Shown piece after piece: positions 44,437 through 53,783 of a DNA stretch of 64,000 nucleotides. This DNA comes from Clostridiales bacterium. Lineage in GTDB: Bacteria; Bacillota; Clostridia; Lachnospirales; JAQSXR01. The notes below the pieces were generated by a model. It had not been told where the DNA came from, did not search any database, and saw nothing but the letters and a program-made list of their open reading frames with translations. The stretch spans positions 1 to 64,000 of the forward strand of contig JAQSXR010000007.1 in assembly GCA_029256575.1 (NCBI GenBank), given 5' to 3'. The position numbers and the translations under genes were made by a program. Within the stretch, counting starts at the first letter, position 1. Each line of letters opens with the position of its first letter.

Positions 44437-45204
44437 CTATAGGCCAGCAATTAATCTTAAATCTGAGATAATGCCTTTTAGTTGAATATCAATGCTGCTA
44501 TTCACAAAACCAGAATCTGTTTCTATAATACAGCTACCTTTTTCAAGTTGATTGTCTACACAAAAATCTATTTTATTAGTAGGGTTCAAACATCCTTCTA
44601 CCTTGTTAGCATTTTCTATTACATATTCATAATCATCTTGTGACACTTTTATTAGAAAACTTCGATTTGAATTATTAATCTCCATCATTCCTTGATTGAT
44701 GATATTAATAATTATTTCATTTTTATCTTGAAGGAGTTGTCCTGTAAGTTTTTCTATTACCTGGATTACTACTTTCGCAAATTTAGGTTCAAGTTGCTTT
44801 AATTGCTCTTCATACTTTAATTTATTAACTTTAATTTGCTCTTCTGCCATTTGTACGGCTTTTTCAGCCTCTCCTAATCCAGCTTGATATCCTTCACTAA
44901 TTCCTTCATTTTTTCCTTCTTCATATGCAAGTACTTTTAGCTTTTCTGCATCTAATTTCGCCTGCTCTATGATTTTCTCTGCTTTAATATTAGCCTCGTC
45001 AATAATTTGTTGTTCTGTCTTTTTTCTCTTTTGGTCTCGTAAATGTAATAGTTGATCTAGCTCATTATCGATTATGATTTCTTCTTCATTAACTATTTCA
45101 TCTGAAATAGGTTTATTAATAATTCTTTTATCATTTGTGTCAACCATGATCAGCTTGCTATTTGGTGAAAATTTTACAAATCCTGATTTTAATAAATTAG
45201 ACAA
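44437..45204 (-). CDS. fliH: Flagellar assembly protein FliH
   Basis: FliH regulates FliI and links it to the C-ring. The 255-residue protein has a charged, coiled-coil-prone middle region with AYEEGKNEGISEGYQAGLGEAEKAVQMAEEQI (in blocks) and a C-terminal domain that resembles the ATP synthase delta/FliH family (KVSQDDYEYV, IETDSGFVNSSIDIQL). The gene overlaps fliG by eight bases. Confidence 0.9.
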   Translation of the reverse strand: MSNLLKSGFVKFSPNSKLIMVDTNDKRIINKPISDEIVNEEEIIIDNELDQLLHLRDQKRKKTEQQIIDEANIKAEKIIEQAKLDAEKLKVLAYEEGKNEGISEGYQAGLGEAEKAVQMAEEQIKVNKLKYEEQLKQLEPKFAKVVIQVIEKLTGQLLQDKNEIIINIINQGMMEINNSNRSFLIKVSQDDYEYVIENANKVEGCLNPTNKIDFCVDNQLEKGSCIIETDSGFVNSSIDIQLKGIISDLRLIAGL

Positions 45205-46213
45205 TTATTTCGTCACCTCCACCTCTAGAAATTACAATTTCAGAAGCGTCTTCTAATTTACGAATAATATTAACGATTTTTTGTTGTGCCTCTTCAACAT
45301 CCTTCAAACGTACAGGTCCCATAAATTCCATATCTTCTTTTATCATTGCAGATAGACGTTTTGACATGTTGTTGAAAATAACATTTTGAACTTCTTCAAC
45401 AGACCCTTTAAGAGCGGTAGCAATATCATTGTTATCAACTTCTTTAAGTACTCTTTGAATTGAACGGTCATCAAGAGTAAGAATATCTTCGAATACGAAC
45501 ATCTTCTTTCTGATTTCATCCGCAAGTTCTGTATCTTCAATTTCAAGAGTTTCCATAATGTGTTTTTCTGTTGATCTGTCAACTGCATTAAGAATTTGAA
45601 CGATAGAATCAACTCCACCAACAATAGTGTAATCTTGAGTAACTAAAGAAGCTAACTTCTTCTCAAGAACAGATTCAACGTCTTTAATAATCTCAGGTGA
45701 TGTTCTATCCATTTGTGCAATACGTCTCGCTACATCAGCTTGTTTCTCCGGAGATAGTGCAGCAACGATAGATGCTGCTTGAACTGCTGGTAAATAGGAA
45801 AGTATTAATGCTATTGTTTGAGAATGTTCATCTTGAATAAAGTTAAGTAATTGACCTGCATCTGTTTTACGAATAAATTCGAATGGTCTAACTTGTAGTG
45901 AAGCGGTAAGTCTACCAATAACTTCGAAAGCCTTATCTGCACCAAGCGCTTTTTCAAGCAAGTCTTTGGCATAACCGATACCACCTTCTGATATATACTG
46001 TTGTGCTAAACAGATTTCATAAAATTCATCTAATATTTCATCTTTTAATTTTGCTGATACACTTCGTGTATTTGCTATTTCTAACGTAAGTTGTTCAATT
46101 TCATCTTCTTTGAGAAACTTAAATATTGTAGACGATTTTTCAGGTCCAAGAGTAATTAGCAATATAGCTGCTTTTTGAATTCCTGGAATATCCATGTTCT
46201 TTCTCACTGCCAT
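45197..46213 (-). CDS. fliG: Flagellar motor switch protein FliG
   Basis: FliG is the rotor protein that meets MotA. The 338-residue protein contains the N-terminal FliF-binding domain (IPGIQKAAILLITLGPEKS), the middle domain with the EHSQTIALILSYL motif, and a C-terminal torque domain with charged residues (FVFEDILTLDDRSIQRVLKEV). ATG 46213 follows GAGGGGTG, which lies inside the end of fliF; a GTG at 46225 is less likely. Confidence 0.96.
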   Translation of the reverse strand: MAVRKNMDIPGIQKAAILLITLGPEKSSTIFKFLKEDEIEQLTLEIANTRSVSAKLKDEILDEFYEICLAQQYISEGGIGYAKDLLEKALGADKAFEVIGRLTASLQVRPFEFIRKTDAGQLLNFIQDEHSQTIALILSYLPAVQAASIVAALSPEKQADVARRIAQMDRTSPEIIKDVESVLEKKLASLVTQDYTIVGGVDSIVQILNAVDRSTEKHIMETLEIEDTELADEIRKKMFVFEDILTLDDRSIQRVLKEVDNNDIATALKGSVEEVQNVIFNNMSKRLSAMIKEDMEFMGPVRLKDVEEAQQKIVNIIRKLEDASEIVISRGGGDEIIV

Positions 46214-46215
46214 TT

Positions 46216-47826
46216 TTATTCCCACCCCTCGTTAAGCCAATTCCTAAGTAACTGTGCAGCTGCTTCCGGTTTATCTTCAACAAACTTCTCAATCATTTTT
46301 CTTGTCTCATTTAAATCATCCATTGGAATTTCTTCTTTCGGAATCTGTGATTCTCTAGTAGACGTTAATAAATCTTCAACGGAAAGACCTGCATCAATAT
46401 CAGAAATCTCCACTGGTTTTGTTCCTTTATATACAACAAAAGCCAAGAATACAAATATTATAGCAGCTAGTGCTATCGGTAAATATTTTGTCCAATCAGA
46501 TTTTTCAACTATTTTATCTTCAAATTTAGGTATTTCATATGCTGTAACCTTAACATTATCGATACCTGTTGACATTACGATCAAATCAATTGTATTTTGA
46601 TCTACCGGTAACTCAATACTTGCCATATTTGCCTGCTTAAATTCTTCATATGTCATTCCCGCAGCTTCAAGAGTTCCGTCCGATTCCAATTGTTCCTGGT
46701 TAAATAATTTATATTTCGATAGTACGATTCCTATTGAAGATTTTTCAAATTCAAGACCGCCTATACTTTTATCCGTTTGTGTAATTATTTTGTTAATTTC
46801 GTATTGAATTTGTTCTTGTTCTACAGATGAATTTGACTGATTTGAATCAGGAAATTGGTAATCTGTAACAACTCCATTTGTATCCGTTCCTGGTACGCCC
46901 GAAGCTTCAACATCATTGCCTTCCGCCACGTATGTATAGATATTTCTAATTATTCCTTTATCCCCATCTTCAGGATATTCGTACTCTTCTGATACAGTTG
47001 ATTGTTTATCAAAATCCAATACTAGATTTGGCATTACTTCCGCATCATCATATTTGCCTGTACTAATTAACCCTGCCATCAAATTCTTTTTCATAGTGTT
47101 TGTTAGTGTCATTTGGTATTCATATTGTTTGTTTGTAGAGATGGTTCCTAGTGAATCATTATCATCTCCCATATAAAGAATTCGTCCTTTTTGATCACTA
47201 ATCTTTACATTTGCATCTGTTAATTTATCAATAGAGCCAACAAGATAGTTAACAACACTTAATACTGATTCAGGAGATAAATCTTTTGATGTTGTCAGTA
47301 TTGCACTTGCTTTCGCCTCTTTTTCTTCCTTTAAAATTGTTTTCATATCATCTGGAACAACAATCGTCACTACTGCATCGACTATTCCTTCAAATCTTAG
47401 TAAATCATTTGCTAGCGATTGTTCTTTAGCAAGTTTAAATTTCAACTGTCTTTCACTATCTGTTGTACTTAAACTATTCGTAAACGCATCATCATATGTG
47501 AATCCCTCAGACGGAATACCGGACACCGCCAATGCCATTTTTGCCTCACTGTATTGTCTCTCATCTACTTTAACACCTGTTCCATCATTAGAAATCTCAT
47601 AAGTAATTCCATTCTCAGTTAAAGCATCTTTTATATTACTTGCTTGTAATGGTGTAATATTGGATATCAAATTTACCATATTAGTTCTATTTAAAAATAA
47701 AACAAGAGCAACTAAGGAAGCTATTACTACTAGAGTAATACCTCCCATTTTAACTTTTTGTTTTTTATCATATTTATTCCATAATTTCGTTATCTGTTGT
47801 GACATTTTAGAAAACTGTTCGCCCAT
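46216..47826 (-). CDS. fliF: Flagellar MS-ring protein FliF
   Basis: FliF forms the membrane MS-ring, the base on which the export gate and rotor assemble. The 536-residue protein has two membrane helices (about 27-46 and 445-465). The periplasmic ring-building motif domains (YEISNDGTGVKVDERQYSEAKMALA, then DDAFTNSLSTTDSERQLKF) lie between them. The cytoplasmic C-terminus binds FliG (PEAAAQLLRNWLNEGWE). AAAGGAG precedes ATG 47826. Confidence 0.96.
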   Translation of the reverse strand: MGEQFSKMSQQITKLWNKYDKKQKVKMGGITLVVIASLVALVLFLNRTNMVNLISNITPLQASNIKDALTENGITYEISNDGTGVKVDERQYSEAKMALAVSGIPSEGFTYDDAFTNSLSTTDSERQLKFKLAKEQSLANDLLRFEGIVDAVVTIVVPDDMKTILKEEKEAKASAILTTSKDLSPESVLSVVNYLVGSIDKLTDANVKISDQKGRILYMGDDNDSLGTISTNKQYEYQMTLTNTMKKNLMAGLISTGKYDDAEVMPNLVLDFDKQSTVSEEYEYPEDGDKGIIRNIYTYVAEGNDVEASGVPGTDTNGVVTDYQFPDSNQSNSSVEQEQIQYEINKIITQTDKSIGGLEFEKSSIGIVLSKYKLFNQEQLESDGTLEAAGMTYEEFKQANMASIELPVDQNTIDLIVMSTGIDNVKVTAYEIPKFEDKIVEKSDWTKYLPIALAAIIFVFLAFVVYKGTKPVEISDIDAGLSVEDLLTSTRESQIPKEEIPMDDLNETRKMIEKFVEDKPEAAAQLLRNWLNEGWE

Positions 47827-47855
47827 TGTACACTCCTTTAGTTCTCAGCAATATA

Positions 47856-48167
47856 TTATATTTGAAGTTTCATAATTTCATCGTATGCTGCCAAGACTTG
47901 ATTTCTAATTTCAACAGTAAATTGTAGAGCTGTACTAGCCTTCTTTGATGCAATAAGAACATCTTCAATATTAACATTAGTGTTACCTGACAAAAACTCC
48001 ATACCAATGTCATCTGCTTTAAGTTGCAGTGAATTAGTATCATTAAGCAAGTTCATTGCTGCATTAAATATATTTGAAAAGGAGTTATCTTTTTTTGTTT
48101 CACTATTATTTGTAATACTTGTATTTTTTAATATATCACTAATTTGATTAATTGCTCCAACTTGCAT
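47856..48167 (-). CDS. fliE: Flagellar hook-basal body protein FliE
   Basis: FliE links the MS-ring to the rod. The 103-residue protein has the family length, a polar N-terminal half and the conserved C-terminal block (EDVLIASKKASTALQFTVEIRNQVLAAYDEIMKLQI, read in segments). It follows flgC and precedes fliF, the conserved order flgB-flgC-fliE-fliF. Confidence 0.95.
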   Translation of the reverse strand: MQVGAINQISDILKNTSITNNSETKKDNSFSNIFNAAMNLLNDTNSLQLKADDIGMEFLSGNTNVNIEDVLIASKKASTALQFTVEIRNQVLAAYDEIMKLQI

Positions 48168-48222
48168 TCTATATCCTCCCTATTTACCCTTTACACAGGC
48201 AAAACTTAATATATCTGCTTTC

Positions 48223-48678
48223 CTATCTTCCAATTTCAAGTGCTTTTGCAAACATACTCTTAGCAGCATTTAATGCTGTTACATTGGCTTCATATGAGCG
48301 AGTAGCGCTAATTAAATTTGTCATCTCTATAACTGAATTTACATTCGGATATTCTACATAACCGTCCTCATTTGCATCCGGATGTGAAGGATCATACGTT
48401 TTAATAAATTCACTTTGATCTTCTACAATAGAAGAAACCTTAACCCCTGCATTAGCAGTTGATGTAGATGCTCCATATTTTCCAATTTGTTGATTTAACA
48501 TATTCTCAAAAGATTGATTTTTGTTTTCCTCAAAAACAACAACCTTTCTTCTATATGGATTGCCATCTGCTCCTCTTGTAGTATTAACGTTAGCTAAATT
48601 TTGTGAAATTGTATCCATTCTCAATCTTTGTGCCGTAAGCCCCGATCCACTTGTATTCATTATACTAAATAACGACAT
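48223..48678 (-). CDS. flgC: Flagellar basal-body rod protein FlgC
   Basis: FlgC is a proximal rod protein exported through the basal body. The 151-residue product has the rod/hook N-terminal motif (NTSGSGLTAQRLRMDTISQN, then LANVNTT) and the C-terminal helix (VIEMTNLISATRSYEANVTAL). Its length is typical. It follows flgB by 17 bases. Confidence 0.96.
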   Translation of the reverse strand: MSLFSIMNTSGSGLTAQRLRMDTISQNLANVNTTRGADGNPYRRKVVVFEENKNQSFENMLNQQIGKYGASTSTANAGVKVSSIVEDQSEFIKTYDPSHPDANEDGYVEYPNVNSVIEMTNLISATRSYEANVTALNAAKSMFAKALEIGR

Positions 48679-48695
48679 TCTGCTCCCCCTTACTG

Positions 48696-49073
48696 TTATC
48701 TATTTTTCATTGAACTTGTTATTCTATCAAATCCTGAGATTACTCTATCAATTAAAGCATTATATCTAAGTTGATTTTTTGCTGCAGCTGCAGTTTCTGT
48801 ATCGATATCAACATTATTTTTATCCATTCTGTAACTCATATTACTTCTGTCTGTTACGAGCTTCGGAGAAATGCTATCTAGATTTATCTTTTTAACGTTA
48901 TTCCCGTTCATTTTCAAAGCGTCTTGTAACATTGATTCGAAAATCACATCTTGTCTTTTATACCCAGGAGTATCTACATTAGCAATATTTGAACTTATTG
49001 CCTGTTGCCTTAATGATGTGGCATTTATTGCTTTACTATAAACATCAATATTCTTAAATGCATCCGTTATCAT
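48696..49073 (-). CDS. flgB: Flagellar basal-body rod protein FlgB
   Basis: FlgB is the proximal rod protein and the first gene of the fla/che operon. The 125-residue product has INATSLRQQAISSNIANVDTPGYKR (in blocks) and a C-terminal helix (NNVDIDTETAAAAKNQLRYNAL). GGGAGG lies before ATG 49073; a longer frame to 49103 includes the ribosome site and is rejected. Confidence 0.95.
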   Translation of the reverse strand: MITDAFKNIDVYSKAINATSLRQQAISSNIANVDTPGYKRQDVIFESMLQDALKMNGNNVKKINLDSISPKLVTDRSNMSYRMDKNNVDIDTETAAAAKNQLRYNALIDRVISGFDRITSSMKNR

Positions 49074-49143
49074 TTTTTTATCTTTCCTCCCATTAAAATA
49101 CAATATATATCACTTATTACTATTGTTGCACCATATATATACT

Positions 49144-49171
49144 ATTATAAATTATATCCCGAAAATTTCAA
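49144..49171 (-). promoter_or_regulatory. Promoter of the fla/che operon
   Basis: TTGAAA (49166-49171) and TATAAT (49144-49149) are 16 bases apart on the minus strand, about 70 bases upstream of flgB. A second TATAAT-like sequence overlaps the spacer. This would be a vegetative (SigA-type) promoter for the long operon that contains sigD. Confidence 0.65.
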
Positions 49172-49205
49172 GCTTTATTTTACAAAATGCTACAATTTTA
49201 TATAA

Positions 49206-49221
49206 AATTTTACTGAAAATA
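49206..49221. promoter_or_regulatory. Possible CodY box upstream of flgB
   Basis: AATTTTACTGAAAATA resembles the CodY consensus AATTTTCWGAAAATT but has one extra base in the centre. It lies about 35 bases upstream of the flgB -35 box and directly between codY and the fla/che operon. CodY represses fla/che in B. subtilis; here this is inference. Confidence 0.3.
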
Positions 49222-49290
49222 CTATGTTTATTCTAATTAATGTAAAACAATTAAAATAAACCCTTTAAATAGAACATTCTTACTTTAAAA

Positions 49291-49327
49291 CAAAAAAATA
49301 GACCATACATCAAATGATATATGATCC
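49291..49327 (-). terminator. Intrinsic terminator of codY
   Basis: On the minus strand GATCATATATCA and TGATGTATGGTC form a 12-bp stem with two G-U pairs and a two-base tip, followed by TATTTTTTTGTTTT. It separates codY from the fla/che promoter. Confidence 0.85.
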
Positions 49328-49346
49328 AAATATTACCGACCCTTTA

Positions 49347-50123
49347 TTATAAAGTTTCATCAATTTTTTCTAATTCATCAAAAATTACATCATTAATAAC
49401 TCTAAGATATGTTCCCTTCATACCCGATGAGCGTGCTTCGATTACTCCGGCACTTTCCAATTTTCTAAGTGCATTAACAATTACTGATCTAGTAATTCCA
49501 ACACTATCCGCTATTTTACTAGCAACTAGCATTCCTTCCATTCCGTCTAATTGCTTAAATACATGAGATATAGCTTCTAATTCAGAATGAGATAATGTAT
49601 TAAATGCTGCTCTAACAACTGATACTTTTCTCTCAGCATCATTTTTTTCGTCCGTTACTGCTCTCATCATTTCTAGTCCTACTACAGTAGCGCCATATTC
49701 TGATAAAATTATGTCATCAATTTGGTATGGCATAACTTTTCTATAAGCAAATACTGTACCTAGTCTCTCACCTGAAACATCGATTGGCGTTACAATGGCT
49801 TGGTAATTACTAATATCAGTTGCCTCAAAACCAAGTGTCATCAAATTGACATTCTCTTTTGTAGAAAGAATATTAAGAATTCTTTCATTAAGTACCAAAT
49901 CAATTGTGTTTCCAACTTCATTTGTCAAAAACTCAGTGATTTCCTGGATTTCTTCCCTACATTTAACACCTAGTAATTTACCTCTTTTACTAACGATTAA
50001 AATGTTTGAGCCTAAAACAGAACTAAGTATCTCGCAAACATCGCTAAAGATAATCTTTTCCGTTCCTGTTCTGTGAAGCAATGTGTTGATTTTTCTTGTT
50101 TTGTCTAATAATTGTACACTCAT
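49347..50123 (-). CDS. codY: GTP-sensing global regulator CodY
   Basis: CodY senses branched-chain amino acids and GTP and represses stationary-phase, transport and, in Bacillus, motility genes. The 258-residue protein has the N-terminal GAF domain, a linker and the C-terminal winged HTH with the highly conserved VGITRSVIVNALRKLESAGV and SSGMKGTYLRVIN. ATG 50123 has GGAGG at normal spacing and gives the family length; the frame is open further upstream without a ribosome site. The order topA-codY-flgB recalls the B. subtilis codV-clpQY-codY-flgB region. Confidence 0.97.
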   Translation of the reverse strand: MSVQLLDKTRKINTLLHRTGTEKIIFSDVCEILSSVLGSNILIVSKRGKLLGVKCREEIQEITEFLTNEVGNTIDLVLNERILNILSTKENVNLMTLGFEATDISNYQAIVTPIDVSGERLGTVFAYRKVMPYQIDDIILSEYGATVVGLEMMRAVTDEKNDAERKVSVVRAAFNTLSHSELEAISHVFKQLDGMEGMLVASKIADSVGITRSVIVNALRKLESAGVIEARSSGMKGTYLRVINDVIFDELEKIDETL

Positions 50124-50209
50124 TTTTAACCTCCAATTGTCTCGTATGTGCGATAATTCAATATACATTATCATATTATCATAGCATTTACCATAATACA
50201 ATAATTATT

Positions 50210-52288
50210 TTACACAATATCATTATCCGTCGGCTTATCCTTGCTAAATCCACATTGTTGATCCAAACAAACTAGTTTTGTTCCTTTAATAACTAAAATG
50301 TTTCCACACTTTTCGCATTTTTCGTTCGTTGGCATTTGCCAAGAACTAAAGTCACACTCAGGATAATTCTCGCATCCAAAATACTTTCTGCCTTTTTTAG
50401 TCTTTTTCAGAACAATTTCCTTTGCGCATTTTGGACATTTTACTCCTATTTCTTCAAAATAAGATTTTGTATTCCTACATTCTGGAAAGTTTTTACATCC
50501 AAGGAATTTGCCATGTGGTCCATATTTTATTAGCATAGGGGCTCCGCACAAATCGCAGATTACATCACTAACTTCGTCCTCTATTTTTATTTCACTTATT
50601 TTTGATTCTGCTTCTTTAACAGCTTCATCTAAGTCAGGGTAGAAATTACGAATAACTGTCTTCCATGCTATTTTACCATCTTCAACCATATCTAATAACG
50701 ATTCCATATTAGCAGTAAAATTGGCATCAACAATAGAATTGAAATTGTCTTTCATAATACCATTTACAATTTCACCTAATTCTGTGATATATATTTTCTT
50801 ATCTTCTTTCGTAACATAACGCCTTTGAAGTATCGTTGTAATTGTTGGAGAATACGTACTCGGTCTTCCAATTCCTAATTCTTCAAGCGTCTTAACTAAC
50901 GATGCTTCTGTGTAATAAGCTGGTGGTTGCGTAAAATGTTGAGCTTCGTTATATTGAACTAATTTTACTTTTGTTTCTTTATTCAGATCATACAAAACCA
51001 CATTTGTTTTTTCTTTTTCTTCATCATTCGAATTGTAGACTGATAAGAATCCATTATAAACTAATTTTGAAGTACTTGATGTAAAGATATATTCTCCTGC
51101 TTTAATCTTTATTGATGCTGTTGTATAAAGTGCAGGTTTCATTCTACTTGCTACGAATCTTTCCCAAATTAGTTTGTACAATCTTAATTGATCTCTTGAA
51201 ACGGAATCTTTAATCATTGCAGGTGTGATAAATACATCAGATGGTCGAATCGCTTCATGTGCATCTTGTATCTTTTTACCATTATCTTTTTTTATTACTG
51301 GTGAATCTGCGATATCATCAGGGTAATTTTCCGTTAAATATTTTTTTACAGATTCTTCTGCTTCTTCTGATATTCTAACCGAGTCAGTACGTAAATAGGT
51401 AATTAAACCAACCGTTCCTTGCCCCTTTACATCGACACCTTCATATAGTTGTTGTGCGATACGCATTGTCTTCTGTGTTGAGTAATTTAATTTTTTAGAT
51501 GCTTCTTGTTGAAGTGTACTTGTTATAAAAGGAATTGGTGGTTTTTTCGTACGTTCTCCCTGTTTCACTTCACTAATACTAAATTTTGACTTTTTCAATT
51601 CACTTAATATCATTTGTAATTGTTCATTATTATTTATTTCAATTTTTTCATCTTTTTTTCCATAAAACTTTGCACTTATTGTATTTTTATCGTTAACAAG
51701 AATATCAGCATCAAGTGTCCAATATTCCTGTGGAATAAATGAATTAATTTCTTCTTCTCTATCAGCGATAATTCTTAATACTACAGATTGAACCCTACCT
51801 GCACTTAATCCTTTTTTAATCTTTTTCCATAATAAAGGACTTATTTGGTACCCTACCATTCTATCTAGAACTCTTCTTGCTTGCTGCGCATCAACTAAAT
51901 CCATGTCTATTTGTCGAGGTTGTTTAATAGAATTCTTAACTGCATTCTTTGTTATCTCGTTAAAAGTAATTCTACTTGCTTTATTATCATCAAGTTTCAA
52001 TGTATTCATTAAATGCCAAGAAATTGCTTCGCCTTCACGGTCAGGGTCAGTTGCTAAATATACTTTGTCAGCTTTCTTAACTTCCTTACGAAGTTTTGCC
52101 AATAGTTCTCCTTTGCCACGAATCGTTATATATTTTGGTGCATAATCATTATCAATATCAATACCTAGTTGACTTTTTGGCAAATCAATTACATGCCCAT
52201 TTGAGGCCCTTACTTCAAAATTAGTGCCCAAGAATTTTTTAATTGTCTTCGCCTTAGCAGGTGATTCTACTATTACTAGATTCTTCAA
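50210..52288 (-). CDS. topA: DNA topoisomerase I
   Basis: TopA is a type IA topoisomerase that relaxes negative supercoils. The 692-residue protein has the TOPRIM domain (NLVIVESPAKAKTIKKFLG, DPDREGEAISWHL), the catalytic Tyr region (GLITYLRTDSVRIS), and three C-terminal zinc fingers (CDLCGAPMLIKYG..., CPKCAKEIVLKK..., CEKCGNILVIKG...). The start is taken as TTG 52288, seven bases behind GGAGG. The ATG at 52303 overlaps that ribosome site, because GGAGG falls in its first codons. Confidence 0.95.
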   Translation of the reverse strand: MKNLVIVESPAKAKTIKKFLGTNFEVRASNGHVIDLPKSQLGIDIDNDYAPKYITIRGKGELLAKLRKEVKKADKVYLATDPDREGEAISWHLMNTLKLDDNKASRITFNEITKNAVKNSIKQPRQIDMDLVDAQQARRVLDRMVGYQISPLLWKKIKKGLSAGRVQSVVLRIIADREEEINSFIPQEYWTLDADILVNDKNTISAKFYGKKDEKIEINNNEQLQMILSELKKSKFSISEVKQGERTKKPPIPFITSTLQQEASKKLNYSTQKTMRIAQQLYEGVDVKGQGTVGLITYLRTDSVRISEEAEESVKKYLTENYPDDIADSPVIKKDNGKKIQDAHEAIRPSDVFITPAMIKDSVSRDQLRLYKLIWERFVASRMKPALYTTASIKIKAGEYIFTSSTSKLVYNGFLSVYNSNDEEKEKTNVVLYDLNKETKVKLVQYNEAQHFTQPPAYYTEASLVKTLEELGIGRPSTYSPTITTILQRRYVTKEDKKIYITELGEIVNGIMKDNFNSIVDANFTANMESLLDMVEDGKIAWKTVIRNFYPDLDEAVKEAESKISEIKIEDEVSDVICDLCGAPMLIKYGPHGKFLGCKNFPECRNTKSYFEEIGVKCPKCAKEIVLKKTKKGRKYFGCENYPECDFSSWQMPTNEKCEKCGNILVIKGTKLVCLDQQCGFSKDKPTDNDIV

Positions 52289-52359
52289 ATTAATACCCTC
52301 CATAACACTTGTTATTCCTAATATTTACAAAAAACCTAGTAAATATAAAGACTTTTATA

Positions 52360-52388
52360 AGAATACACTATTTGGAAGCATATATCAA
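52360..52388 (-). promoter_or_regulatory. Possible promoter of topA
   Basis: TTGATA (52383-52388) and TATTCT (52360-52365) are 17 bases apart on the minus strand, about 70 bases upstream of topA. The rest of the 52304-52691 gap is very AT-rich and holds only the dprA terminator and a short hairpin (AGCAT / ATGCT, 52504-52520); I see no gene in it. Confidence 0.45.
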
Positions 52389-52575
52389 GTTATTTATTTA
52401 ATCAGCAAGTAATTATTATAAAACTCTAATATATCTATTATTTGGTTTATTTTTGATAATTTTTTTATTTATATTCCTATAATTACTACATAATTATAAG
52501 GTTAGCATCGCTTCTATGCTATTAATTTTATATATTATCTCCTCATTTTTAAAAACTAGTATTATATAACAAATC

Positions 52576-52614
52576 TAAAAAGACGTTTGGAGCAAAATTC
52601 TACTTCAAATGTCT
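52576..52614 (-). terminator. Intrinsic terminator of the comM-dprA unit
   Basis: On the minus strand AAGACATTTG and CAAACGTCTT pair with one mismatch, extended by AGTA / TGCT, and are followed by TTTTTAG. It lies about 78 bases after the dprA stop. Confidence 0.7.
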
Positions 52615-52691
52615 TAAATTGACTTATATTTACTTATTTTAAAGTTCAATACTATTTTCAATTTTCAAAACGAAACCATGCATGAATTACC

Positions 52692-53783
52692 CTACAAAAT
52701 TTTAACATACCCACTATTAGCTACCTTACGAATTGCCCCATGTATTTCTAAACTCAATAACCCTTGCAAAAACTGTCCGATAGGAAGCTTACTTTCTCCT
52801 TCAAGTTCATCAATACATTTTGGATCAAAATCAAGTATATTGTATATTGTTTTTTCTAATTGATTCGTTATAATTCTACTTTTTACAGAAAATTGATCCG
52901 ATTCTTCAATATCAAAATATTCTTCTAAAACATCTTCGATTTTTGTAGTTATCTTAGCCCCAGCCTTTATTATAGCATTTGTTCCCTCACTTAACTTATC
53001 AAAAGCTCTTCCTGGGACAGCAAATATATCTTTACCATGTTCTAATCCAATATTCGCAGTTATCAATGAACCACTCCGTTTTCTTGCCTCAATTACCACT
53101 ATACCATCTACCAACGCACTAATAATACGATTCCGCATCGGGAAATGCCCTGGTCTTGGTTGGACACCAAGATTATATTCTGATAAAATGCCTCCCCTTT
53201 CAAGCATCTCTTCCATTACTTTAATATTTTCCTCTGGATAGCATATATCTATCCCTGTTCCTAGGACTCCTATTGTATTTCCATTTGACATTAGAGCCCC
53301 TTTATGGGCATAAGTATCTATTCCACGTGCTAATCCGCTTATTACTTGAACACCTGCTTTAGAAAGCTCCCTACCAAAGTACGTTGCCAGTTCGATCCCA
53401 TACTCTGAGCAATTCCTTGCGCCAATTACTGCAATACTAAGAGTATCATTATTAATGTAATTTCCAGAATAGTATATTCCATATGGATAGTCATATATAT
53501 TTTTTAATTTTGTTGGATAATTTTTATTCTCTATGCTTAAAAATTCTACTTTCCACTTCTTTAGCATCTCAAAATCCTTTTTTATCTTCTCTGCATTTCT
53601 AGAGTCAACAAAAGATGCGACATCATTTGAAGATAAAGCTTTAATCTCTTTCAGACTATCTTCACTTACCTTCCATATTTCTTCTACATCTTCAAAATAG
53701 TCTAATAAGATCTGCTGTTTCTTTCTCCCTATTCCATCTATATTATTAAACCAGTACCAATACCCTTCTCTTTCTATATTCAT
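52692..53783 (-). CDS. dprA: DNA processing protein DprA (Smf)
   Basis: DprA loads RecA on incoming single-stranded DNA during transformation. The 363-residue protein has an N-terminal helical (SAM-like) region with GIGRKKQQILLDYF, and the central Rossmann domain with GARNCSEYGIELATYFG, ISGLARGIDTYAHKGAL, TIGVLGTGIDICYP and FPMRNRIIS. A C-terminal winged-helix part follows. Its ATG overlaps the comM stop, so the two are translationally coupled. Such genes are widespread also in bacteria not known to be competent. Confidence 0.95.
   Translation of the reverse strand: MNIEREGYWYWFNNIDGIGRKKQQILLDYFEDVEEIWKVSEDSLKEIKALSSNDVASFVDSRNAEKIKKDFEMLKKWKVEFLSIENKNYPTKLKNIYDYPYGIYYSGNYINNDTLSIAVIGARNCSEYGIELATYFGRELSKAGVQVISGLARGIDTYAHKGALMSNGNTIGVLGTGIDICYPEENIKVMEEMLERGGILSEYNLGVQPRPGHFPMRNRIISALVDGIVVIEARKRSGSLITANIGLEHGKDIFAVPGRAFDKLSEGTNAIIKAGAKITTKIEDVLEEYFDIEESDQFSVKSRIITNQLEKTIYNILDFDPKCIDELEGESKLPIGQFLQGLLSLEIHGAIRKVANSGYVKIL

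Noticed and set aside
52303-52303. ATG at 52303 as the topA start
   Set aside because: The only good ribosome site (GGAGG) lies inside its first codons and is well placed for TTG 52288, which also matches the usual TopA N-terminus.
52500-52525. Short hairpin AGCAT/ATGCT upstream of topA as a terminator
   Set aside because: It has no T run on either strand and the stem is short; the dprA terminator is better placed at 52576-52614.
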